NCBI GenBank assembly: GCA_000934455.1
Contig: KN891922.1
Location: 2,090-33,123 of the forward strand
Reading direction: 5' to 3'
From: Apostichopus parvimensis
Lineage: Eukaryota; Echinodermata; Holothuroidea; Aspidochirotida; Stichopodidae
Length of the DNA: 31,034 bases
The notes under the pieces are model-generated. The model made no database searches. It was not told where the DNA came from and worked only from the letters and a program-made list of their open reading frames with translations. A program made the position numbers and the translations under genes. Position 1 is the first letter of the stretch. Every line of letters begins with the position of its first letter. Below, one piece after another: positions 11,101 through 23,100 of this stretch.

Positions 11101-14100
11101 TAACACTATTACTTATACCATTCAATAAAAATAACACAATAATTCATGACTAGCATGGGTACATAACAAATCACTACTTACTATGGATGAGATGAAGTAA
11201 ATTAAATAGTTTTTACCCAGCATTGAAAGAAAAAGAAAAGGAACATCAGATGTGACTGGTGAAGTACACTAGAGTTGTATCAATTTGGTAAAGAAATGTG
11301 ACCAGATAGCTAATGGTCTGTGCTAGAAAAACTGAAATCAGAAAGCAATCTTCTTTAAGAGAAATAAAGTAAATGGGCTTTACTTTTTCCTCTGGGCTAC
11401 AATGAGGAGATGAAGCTAATCCCATGAGGAGAGACCAGAGGTTGTTCCTGACATAAATGATGAAGTCGGGGTAGTCTCTCATCCCATCCTCCAACAAGTC
11501 CAACATCCAACCTCTCTCCATTTCATGCTAGGAATACAAACCAGAAAAAAGTAGGATTAATTAAATAAAAAAGAAAAAAGAACAAGAGAATGGAGTCTGA
11601 AAATTGTTCAAATTTATAAATAAAGGTAAATAAAGGTAAATGTTTGCAATATTTGTTGATACACATACACATTTTTTATAAATCTAACAACAGCTGTTAT
11701 AAGCTAGTGCTTAAATTGAAAATCTGCTGGCTAAAATCAAGTTCCCCCTGGCATTTTCTTATGAAATTACAAACACGCATCAGTTTACTGTATAGGCTTT
11801 TTAGAGCAGCCAGTAATATTGGCTGATAATAAGAAGTAATACAGGGCTTATGTTAGGTACAGAATACATTCTGATGCTTTGACCGACGATTTTTAACTGA
11901 CTTACCAAGTGTTTAAGTTATTTAAAAAATAAAAATAAAAAAAGTGTTTAAGTTTAAGTCTGCTGGCCTGTCTGAAAACTCACAAGCAGCAAACACCGGT
12001 TCGTATTTAGCCGGTAAAAAGCTCACAAGATTTCCAGGGCCTGCATCACACTGCATTATATATTTAAAACTCAGCACAGCACAGTATGTGATGTACGAAT
12101 AAAATCACATTACATCGTCTCACCAATAGACATGCTCCATATCATAGCAGAGACCGCCACATGAAATAAGTTGATGTATCATGCACGGTATCACATATTT
12201 CACATCACACTACATAAATTCTCATCACACATTATCGATGGATTCCATAAACAAGACTGGTTCGTACAAACCTTTTCACTCGCCGAGAAAAACAGTCCAT
12301 TAAAAGCCGGTACGAGATTCAAAGGCAATTTTGGCTCCAGAGCCGTGTACTGTATGATGTGCTTGAATAACGGACCGCTGGCGTCTAACATTTGGTCGAA
12401 TGCCCGGCCCAAAAAAGCAGTAGTGACCGATGGCAGGCGAGCGTTAGGCTCTGTGACAGTGTTCTTCAAACAGGTCAACAAGTAACTGATCTGAAACGAG
12501 AGAACAAACGCAGAGATATGGGGACACTATTTACTCAGTCACAATCTTAGATGAGGGAGAGACCTTAAAGTACCCTAGGCTTGAATTTTAGGTTAACAGA
12601 AGATAAACAATCTGTTATAAGATTCAGAGATTTAGTTTCAAACGTGGCCAAAATATGAACCTGGTCAGAAATAAAGATTGAATAAAAGAGTTTCAGTCTT
12701 TATAAATATTCTTGGTTTTGTTGGCTGAAATTTGATAACCCTTTTGAGATTGAGTAATACTTACCATAGTATGGTTGTTACCATAGTAACAACTTTGTAA
12801 AATGATAGGTGACTAATATGTAAGCCATACATATATCTAGCTGTAATTAAGTAATACCTACCATAACATGTAAAACACATCTATGTAAAATGATATGTAA
12901 GTAATATGTAAGCCATATATATACTCACCTGTAAGTGCATTATACCATACTATGTGATAACTATGTACAATAGGTGAACCTACCTCTCTGCGACCTCTGA
13001 ACCTGGCCCCCTCTAAGTGCTGGTCAAATTGAGCAAGGACGTGATAGCCAGCCTCCCTCATGCTCTGGTATTGACTGCTCAATGCTGCTACAGTCATAAA
13101 TAGTCCCTTACACTGGACAAAGGTCAGACACTCGACTAAACACTCTGCATACAGAATAGCAAACGAGAGAAAAAACATGAAAGATATTTTATGCAAATAA
13201 GCAAATTATGATTGTAGATATGATTACAAATAGAAACTTAAGTGGGCAATGCGGGTGTATTTGCATTGGGGAGAGGGGAGGGGGGTGTGGGAGTAAATTG
13301 TGAGTGGTAAATAGTATCATATTTAATTCATAGCTATTTCATAAATGTGACACAATTTATTAAATAGCTACACTGATTTGAAAATTCTCTACGCTTTATA
13401 GACTGATTAACAATAAAATCAATTGACTTCTTTTTCTTTGTTACTTTGGTAGTCTAAGTTCATACTAACCCTGGCCTAGCAGAGAACTGAACAGTGGCAA
13501 CAGGAAGCTGGGGTCATAGAGGTCATTTGGTTCCGACACTTGCGACCCTGTTTCCTGCAAAGATTAAAAGTACACAGGTTAGAGGATATCAAATATTCTT
13601 ACATTTAGTAACATTAATCTAACATTATCTGGATCCCCTATTATATCATTGGACACTTGAATGTACAGATGGGCTTACTTTCATGGGTTTATTAAAATCT
13701 TTTCATTTGCCAAGCTGCAATGCATGATATCATCACAATCATATGCCTTTCATAGATTATCATCTTGTAACCCTTTGATTAAGGAATTTGCTTTATTCAA
13801 ATACTTTCTCTAACCAGACATGACATATGCATAAATCAATTAACACATCATGGAAAGATTGGATTTCACAGTCAGAAATGTTCTCGCCAAGTCTTTATCA
13901 ATGCATTGTTAGAAGTAAACAGTGACTTACCAAACTCGGTTGGTATTTTAAAGAATACTTTAGCATAATGCACTTTGCCCAGTTCAGGGCGGAGAAAATA
14001 TATATATTTTTTTTCCGGAGGTTTTTTAAAAGATGACTCACCTGACGAGATAGTGGCTGATCCAACGGTAAATGAATCGAAGACTTTAGCATTTTGGAGT

Positions 14101-17100
14101 GGTCCAACAGTCCAAGGACTTCTTTCATGGTTGGTTGGGTCCAAAGGGCCTTCCCTAGGGATTTCCTGGCTGCATGCTGTGTCACTGCAGGCTGGCCCCA
14201 TAAGAAGGGCCTGATATATATAAAATAATATACAGTTGGATGGATTAAATAAATATTGCTTTGTGGAATTGTCTGGAGCGAAAGAAATGGATTAAAAAAC
14301 GGGGAGTTGAAGCGAACAAAACAATGTTACTTTGTTTCTTGAGATACATTCCTTTCTAAAAAAAGACCCAAGAATATCAACTAATCTTCATAGAGGTATC
14401 CAAACTTTGAGGAGCAGTGGGATATGTGACTTTGAATACAACAATTTACAAATTTTTAAACAAGAGGGCAGTTTTCAAATCAGATTACTTTTCATTTTTT
14501 TACCTGTAATCGTTAAGAGAAATTCCATTCTTCTCGTAGAGTTCTAGCATTTCGAGTAACATTCGGTCACTTGAGCTTCTCGTCGCCGAATAAGCGCCCA
14601 GCCAAACCACGACATGATCTGAACTGCAACACGAGGGCTCACTCTGGACGATGAAAAGTATCGTTGAGATGAGATGACCTGCCGGAAGGAGAGATGATAA
14701 TGAAGGTGTAGAAGAATAGAAGGAGGTCAAAGGTGAAATGCATGTGACCCTTGACCTACTTTGGATGTTAATTCACATATCTAGTAACATGCCCCACTTT
14801 GACATACATGAATGGACAACTTATAAGTGCTGAAACCGTCTCTGACTAACAGGGAACTTCAGCAATGCAAGTCCTTTTTGTTTGTCAAAAATCAGCTGTA
14901 GTTGAAGAACACAATAATCGCTCGAGAAAAATTATCACAATAAAAATATGAAATTCTGGAAAAGCTTGGATNNNNNNNNNNNNNNNNNNNNNNNNNNNNN
15001 NNNNNNNNNNNNNNNNNNNNNATTATATATTTAAAACTCAGCACAGCACAGTATGTGATGTACGAATAAAATCACATTACATCGTCTCACCAATAGACAT
15101 GCTCCATATCATAGCACATAAATTCTCATCACACATTATCAATGGATTCCTAAACAAGACTGTTTCGTACAAACCTTTTCACTCGCCGAGAAAAACAGTC
15201 CATTAAAAGCAGGTACGAGATTCAAAGGCAATTTTGGCTCCAGAGCCGTGTACTGTATGATATGCTTGAATAACGGACCACTGGCGTCTAACATCTGGTC
15301 GAATGCCCGGCCCACAAAAGCAGTAGTGACTGATGGCAGGCGAGCGTTTGGCTCTGTAACCGTGTTCTTCAAACAGGTCAATAAGTAACTGATCTGAAAC
15401 GAGAGAACAAACGCAAAGATATGGTGACACTATTTACTCAGTCAAGATCTTAGATGATGGAGAGACATTAAAGTACCCTAGGTTTGAATTGTATGTGAAC
15501 AGAAGATAAACAATCTGTTATAAGTTTCAGAGATTTAGTTTCAAACGTGGCCAAAATATGAACCTGGTCAGAGATAAAGATTGAATAAAAGAGTAACAGT
15601 CTTTATAAATATTCTGGTTTTTGGTTGGCTGTAAATTAATTACCCTTTTAAGATGGAGTAATACTTAAAATTATATGTAACATCTATGTAAAATCATATG
15701 TAACTAATATGTAAGCCACATATATCTAAAAGTATTTAAGTAATACTTTCCATATGTAATAAACATCTATGTAAAATGATATGTAACTAGCATGTAAGCC
15801 ATTCATATCTACCTGTTACTAAGTAAATACCTACCATAATATGTAAGAAACGTTTATGTAAAATGATATGTAAACTAATATGTAAACCATACATATACTC
15901 ACCTGTAAGTGCAATATACCATACTATGTAATAACTATGTACAATAGATAAACCTACCTCTCTGCGACCTCTGAACCTGGCCCCCTCTAAGTGCTGGTCA
16001 AATTGAGCGAGGACGTGATAGCCAGCCTCCCTCATGCTCTGGTATTGACTGCTCAATGCTGCTACAGTCATAAATAGTCCCTTACACTGGACAAAGGTTA
16101 GACACTCCACTAAACACTCTGCATACAGAAAAGCAAAACGAGAGAAAAAAATGAAAAATCAGCAAATTATGATTGTAGATTACAAATAGAAACTTAAGTG
16201 GGCAATGGGGGTGTATTTGCATTTGGGGGGAGGGGGGTGTGGGAGTAAATTGTGTGTGGTAAATAGTATCATATTTAATTCATAGTAGTTTCATAAATTT
16301 GACACAATTTATTTAAAAAGCTACACTGACTTGAAAATTCTCTACTCCTGATAGACTGATTAAAAATAAAATTAATTTATTTCTTTTTCTTGCTACTTTG
16401 GTCGTCTTAGTTGATACTTACCCGGGCCTAGCAGAGAACTAAACAGTGGCAACAGGAAGCTGGGGTCATAGAGGTCATTTGGTTCCGACACTTGCGACCC
16501 TGTTTCCTGCAAAGATTAAAAGTACACAGGTTAGAAGATATCAAATATTCTTACGTTTAGTAACATTAATCTAACATTATCTGGATCTCCTATCATATCA
16601 TTGGACACTTGAATGAACAGATGGGCTTACTTTCATGGGTTTATTAAGATCTTTCTATTTGCCAGCTGCAACGCATGACATCATCACATTCATATGCCTT
16701 TCATAGATTACCATCATGTTACCCTTTGATAAAAAAATTTGCTTTATTCAAATACTTTCTCTAACCAGACATGAAATATGCACAAATCAATTAGCACATC
16801 ATGGAAAGTTTGAATTTCACAGTCAGAAATGTTCTCGCCCGGTCTTTATCAATGCACTTTTAGAAGTTACAGTGACTTACCAAACTCGGTTGGTATTTAA
16901 AAGAATAGTTCAGCATAATGCACTTGCCCAGTTCGGGGAGAAAATAGTTTTTTTTTTTTTTTACGGAGGTTTTTTAAAAGATGACTCACCTGACGAGATA
17001 GTGGCTGATCCAACGGTAAATGAATTGAAGACTTTAGCATTTTGGAGTGGTCCAACAGTCCAAGGACCTCTTTCATGGTTGGTTGGGTCCAAAGGGCCTT

Positions 17101-20100
17101 CCCTAGGGATTTCCTGGCTGCATGCTGTGTCACTGCAGGCTGGCCCCAGAGGAAAGGCCTGATTTTATAAAATAAAATACATTTGGATGGATTAAATAAA
17201 CATTGCTTTGAGGAATTGTCTGGAGCCAAAAGAAATGGATTCAAAATTGGGGAGTTGAAGCGAACAAAACAATGTTACTGTGTTTCATCAGATACATTCC
17301 TTTCTTAAAAAAAATACACCTTTCTGTCTTTGTCCTTCTCCAGTTTATTCCCTACCCCCTTCCCTTAATCCTCTCTTTGTCCCTCCAATGTTTATCTCCT
17401 ACCTCTCCTCTTCCCCTGTTGGTTTCTTTCTTTCTTTTCTCCATCCCTTGTCTACTAATCCCCTTTTATCTATCTCTTTGTGTTCACCATGCTCATTAAC
17501 CTGTCTGTACTCTGTGCATGTTTTTGTCCCTTCTGTTACTGTTACTTGTCATTTAGCCTCTGAAGAAGATCCTGCTAGGATCGAAACGTCAGGCCAACTT
17601 ACTTTTACACATTAAAAAAAAGACCCAAGAATATCAACAAATCTTCATAGAGGTATCCAAACTTTGAGGAGCAGCGGGATATGTGAGTTTGAATACAACA
17701 ATTTATAAATTTGTTTACAAAAGGGCAGTTTTCAAATCCGATTACTTTCTTTTTTACCTGTAATCGTTAAGAGAAATTCCATTCTTCTCGTAGAGTTCTA
17801 GCATTTCGAGTAACATTCGGTCACTTGAGCTTCTCGTCGCCGAGTAAGCGCCCAGCCAAACCACGACATGATCTGAACTGCAACACGAGGGGTCCCTCTG
17901 GACGATGAAAAGTATCGTTGAGATCAGATGACCTGCCGGAAGGAGAGATGATAATGGAGGAGAAGAAGAATAGAAGGAGGTCAGAGGTGAAATGCATGTG
18001 ACCCTTGACCTACTTTGGATGTTAATTCACATATCTAGTAACATGCCCCACTTTGACATACATGAATGGACAACTTTATAAGTGCTGAAACCGTCTCTGA
18101 CTAACAGGGAACTTCAGCAATGCAAGTCCTATTTGTTTGTCAAAAATCAGCTGTAGTTGAAGAACACAATAATCGCTCGAGAAAAATTATCACAATAAAA
18201 ATATGAAATTCTGGAAAAGCTTGGATGACTTCAAAATTTACTATAAACACAAAAACCAACTTTAGCAGGAAGTACAGAACGAAATGGTTGTCACGATTTG
18301 GGAGTTTAAAAGCTCTCCCGGAGATAAACTCACTTTTGGGATGTTTTTGACTCTCCGTGGTATCTTTTCAAATAATTACCTTTAACATCCAGGACAGAGG
18401 AATCATCTTTTTCTTCCTCCTCCTCGTCTCCCATCATCGAAGGCAAGAACATCGAATGACTGATCATCATGTGAAAGATCTTCTTGAGAGACAGAAGACC
18501 TTTGACCTCTTTGGTTTTGTCCTGATAGATTTGACATATCAGCCGTTTCAACAATGTTTGGAAAACTGGTGATTGGTAATGATTCTTCAGACCGTCTTGG
18601 ATGAACTGTTTGATGTTTGAGATGAATGAGTCGCTGGGCTCAAAATTTTCAGCCATCTGCAAGCAATAGGATAGAATGAGGTTGATGTATTTAATGGAAT
18701 TATCCTCACTGAGAAAATGAGTAACACCTGAAATAGAGAAAAGGCTTGATATAAGCCATTTCACAAACAATTTTGTGCATGTGAAGGGTGGGGGTAGGGG
18801 AAGGGAGGGGTAGATTAGGGTATCTGTGAATAACAGAAAGCAATGGTGCAACCACCATTGTTATGGGGGGGGGGCTAAGATTTAATGTCATCCTGGGAAT
18901 GGGTGCCCATCCCCTTTGAGGAATTTTGTTAAACAAAAGGGTGCTTAGATGTAAAATGGTGTTCGTAAGTTTTGCAATTTTTAATTTTCAACCGAGGGAT
19001 ATTCAACTGTCTAGGTCATACCCGTACATGTTAAAGATTGATGTACTGTATGATAGAAACTATCTGAAATATTCTGTCCATCAGCAGTTAGTTGGTTGGG
19101 CCCCTGCAAGAAAGTTGCATATAGTTTCATTGACAGGAGGGACAGACCTTTTGCTCTGATATAGAAGCAATTTTTAAATACAACTGCAGGTCAAACATTT
19201 CTGTCAGAGAAAATAATAATTGATACATGATCAAAAACAAAAAGCTGTTTGGGAGTTGGCAAGATTTGACAGAGCATTGGATAATTCAGCTAGAAAGTGA
19301 CAATCTAAACTTATCTTTAAAGAGAAGGCTCATTTTTTTACCTGCAAAAGAGAAAGAATTGTATCGTAGTGGAGAAGCTGAATGGAAGAAGAGCTGGAAC
19401 CACAGCTGACAAGAATTGCATCCAAGATGTCCGATCTTCTCCTCTCTGCGTCTCCATCTCCCCGGGAAGATAATTCCGTGTTGAGAGTTGTCAGCAAACC
19501 TAATCTGGACCTGGCAGGGATAAAAAGAAATATAAGAAAGTTTAAAACTGCACATGGAGCAGTAGTACCCCAAATTTATTTTCTGGACCCCATCCCCCTC
19601 CCCCCCCCCCCCCTGTGATTTTAATGTACTTGAGAAATATATAAAATACGACCAGTGGACAGTAACCCCAACTGTTATCCCACACGACAAGAGGCTTAAG
19701 GACTTCTGTTTTAACAAATTATTTTTACATGCAAAAGAATACACTGCTCCCCCTCCCCTCACTGACCCACCCATCCACCTCCTGTGACATACAAATACAT
19801 TGGCACACACAATTTCTGCTATATCTCTTCAAATTTAATCTCAATAAATTCAAAATTAATACCATTGTACAAATAGTCCCGTGAAGCATTTCTCTACCTC
19901 CCCTTTCTGTGACATTACCTCTCTATTACCCATCACCCTGCTGTGACCCCATCTTACAGTTCTTACCTGTTCAGAGTTTCTTCTTTAGAGCAGATCTTCT
20001 CGACCTGTGACTCTAATTTTTGCGTAGATACCACCTTGACCATCACCACGAGGAGATTATCCTGTAACTCTCTGAGATCACCCTCCCCCTCCTCGTATAA

Positions 20101-23100
20101 CTTCATCAGACGAGACCACACCAGATCCTGCAGGACACTAAAAGCCTCCTCATCTGAAAACAAATATATAAATAAAAAGCATTGTCATGAAATGTCCTTA
20201 CCTCATGCATATTTAATGTACAAGGACCATGCTCATTGGTCAATCCCCCTTGCCCTGCCAGATGGAATGTTCATGGATTTGTTGCCCTTATAGTTCTTGA
20301 TAAGTGCTTTGGTGACGTTGAAGTAATAATGTAAAGCTTAATCTTGCACCGTGGCTAGTGTGTCATACTTGACAAAGCAATACAATATTAACAAATATCT
20401 AACAAAGACATCCACGTGGTAACGATCATTTTGGTTACTTCTAAATAGTGAGTAATTAAAGAAAAGCAAAAAGAGGATAACTTAAGGCCTTATTAAAGAG
20501 AACTGTATTCAGAGCTTTCTTGAAAGAGAGAAATGTGGATTGATTAGCAACCCAAGACGGCAAGTCGTTCCACAGCCTGGCCCCAGTTACAGAAAATACA
20601 CGGTTGCCAAACTGTTTTGTGCGGGTGGTGGGAACGTTTAAAGTAGTAGCAGATATACTTCTTATACGGTATGATGAAACACGCCTAGTAAACATCTTAC
20701 ACAAATATTCGTGGGGCTGTTTCTTAATACATTTATAAATTAAACAAAGAACCTTGAATGTAATGTGTTGCTCAATTGGGAGCCAATGTAAAGTGAAAAG
20801 ACAGTCCCTGGTACTGTCATATTTTATTTTGCACAGAATAAATTCCGCAGCTTGGTTTTGTATAGACTGTAAGGGAAGCAGGGTAGAGGCAGGTAAACCA
20901 ATCAGTAAAGCATTACAATAGTCAACATGAGATATTACGAGACCCAAAGACCACAGATTTACAACTTGCACATCTAACCTTCCGTCTGTCTGTTCGTCTG
21001 ACCAGCTGTAATTGACAAGTAGCTATAAACCATTGGCAGGAAGGTTGCAGATTCCTTCTTCAATTTCTTCTTGACGACCTTCTGACCTTCATCAGAAGAG
21101 CAGAATCGAGCAAAATGAATCCTGTGAGCAAGGCTGTGAGTGATGAGTGATCGCAGGAGACGACTGTACATCTCCTGCAATGAGACAGAAAACAAAACGG
21201 GTTCTTGTAGCATCCAGAATAAGCTTTTCAAGTTTACTAGGGCAAAAAACCAGATCTGTGTGATACAATAGAATAGTCACTCCACTATCGTAAGGCATAT
21301 TAACCAAGACACAACTGATTAATTGTGGCTTCTTGTCTAAGAAACCACACAAAACTAAAAAAAAAAAGAAAAAAAAGCCACACATTCATTTTTAAAGAAC
21401 TGCAAATTAAATACATTTCTTTCTTCAACACTTAATGTAGTTACCTTGCTGTCCTCTGTTGCTAGGCAACGTTCCAACAGTTCCATAGACACCCCCAAAC
21501 TGACATCTGGCATCAATTCAATCGTTGAGCAGAAGATTTCATCCAATTTGGTGTTGCATTGAAGCTCTACGGCAAGAACAAAATCTGTAAGAGCGGGTTT
21601 AGGCAAATCCTTCATATTTTTGGGAAGCTCGAGAAACAAGTCGGTCAGTGTCTTACTAGAATCGTTGGATTCTGATGACAACATGCTGACGATTTTACAA
21701 CAGAGACCTTCAAACACTTTGGGAGAGGCCAAGCCAACATGCTGTAACCAATCACTAGCACAATAATACTTGTTCCATATGGAATATTCTGTCGTATTCT
21801 GTAAGGTGGTGAGTCTCTCGTGACAGTCCGAGGATATCTGGCTGAACACGTCATCCGCGATACCGCGGAAACGTTCGGATGTCAAGCAATCTGTGAAAAA
21901 GTGTTCCAGGAGTACAAGAAAGTGCTTTTGGAGACAACTACCGCCCAAATCCTTCTCCAACTCTTCTGGAAATGACAAAGATGTGCCATACTGCCCCCAG
22001 GAAGGCATGTTACCATTCTCAAACAACGAATGAGCAATGGCCTCCCATGGAATGTCACTTTCAGTTTTCTCCTCACTAAGTCCTTTGGATTCCCTGGATG
22101 CACAGTCGAGTTCCTTAGCTCTTTGCAGTATAGTGTACAAAATATAGACCAGGGTTCCATTTAGTCTGGATGCATCATTGCCAATCACATTCTGAAAATA
22201 CAGATAAAGTTAAAACAAAAGGGGAAAGGGAAAGGCTTTTAGCAGCAGATTGTGTTGATTTGTTTCTTTGCATCATTTGAAATAAGCCATGTAGTATTCA
22301 CACATACATGGCAGCCTCTTAATTGTACAAATTTCTAACGTTTCACAAAGTGTATAGCTAAATATCACCATTCTTGGTACGATTATGTGGACTCAAGCAG
22401 TAGATGATGCTTCAGGAATCTCTATCGACTGGTATGGTTGAGTATGGTAAATAAAGACAAATCCAACCCCAAATGAAACGTTCAAAAACTGAATATACTC
22501 CACAATAGCAGTTCATCCCGATGGTCATTGAGCTGTCCAAATAAATCTGTAATACCAGCTCTCAACTGTGACGTTCTTCTGACTGATAGGATGTTTACAC
22601 AGGACAGACATTTAGCAATTTTCTTGGTGCTCTACAACAATCCAACCCCTCCCACTTCTAAGACCTTCAAACAGCCAAGAGCTACAGCTAAAGTGGACTC
22701 TCTACGGAGCAACTAAGACAAAATATTTACCTGCATGTACAACATGATCTGTTTAATTGCTGGTAAAATCTTTTGAGTTGGTAGACTTTGAGCAAGTCCA
22801 GTTAATGATGACATGACATCACCATCACATGACACCTCTGAACCAATCATAAATGAGTCCTGCAGTAATTGAGAGAAGGAGTCATAACCACCGAGGGTTT
22901 TCTTCAACCTTCCGAATGCCTCTGCATCTGTTGTTCTCTGGAAGAACAGAAAAAAAGAATCAAGAATGACACTTAAAGCAGCATTTTGCGTTTGGTCTCC
23001 GTTTTGTAATTTTTTGACATGTCCAACAAGTTTTTTACATATATCAATCACAAAACAGCAAACTAAGATATTAGTCAAGTTTTTCCCTGCCAACAACGTT

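Larger units (their letters stand above)
12055..14971. repeat. Left copy of duplicated URB1 segment (allelic contig end)
   Basis: About 2.9 kb almost collinear with 15022-18226, containing exons e23 to e19 and their introns, and ending exactly at the gap. Exons are nearly identical. Introns differ by substitutions, a 63-bp sequence present only here (12150-12212), 2 rather than 3 minisatellite units, and absence of the 307-bp insertion. It is best read as the other allele. Confidence 0.9.
15022..18226. repeat. Right copy of duplicated URB1 segment (allelic contig end)
   Basis: About 3.2 kb, starting exactly after the gap and matching 12055-14971 along its full length. Homology ends at 18226, the position matching the last base before the gap. 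It is longer mainly because of the insertion at 17315-17621 and one extra minisatellite unit. Confidence 0.9.

Noticed and set aside
12171..12485. Plus-strand open frame opposite exon e23
   Set aside because: Shadow of the conserved URB1 exon on the other strand.
17272..17615. Plus-strand open frames ending in EEDPARIETSG
   Set aside because: They translate the pyrimidine-rich retroelement insert; the conserved part is an RNA hairpin, not a protein.
12055..18226. True tandem duplication of five URB1 exons
   Set aside because: The repeat ends coincide with the assembly gap and the block would break the reading frame if used twice.
19286..19810. 174-codon minus-strand open frame
   Set aside because: It overlaps exon e16 in a different frame from the one that fits both neighbouring splice phases.
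20456..20971. Host gene exon
   Set aside because: Its motifs are those of the post-polymerase end of a LINE reverse transcriptase.
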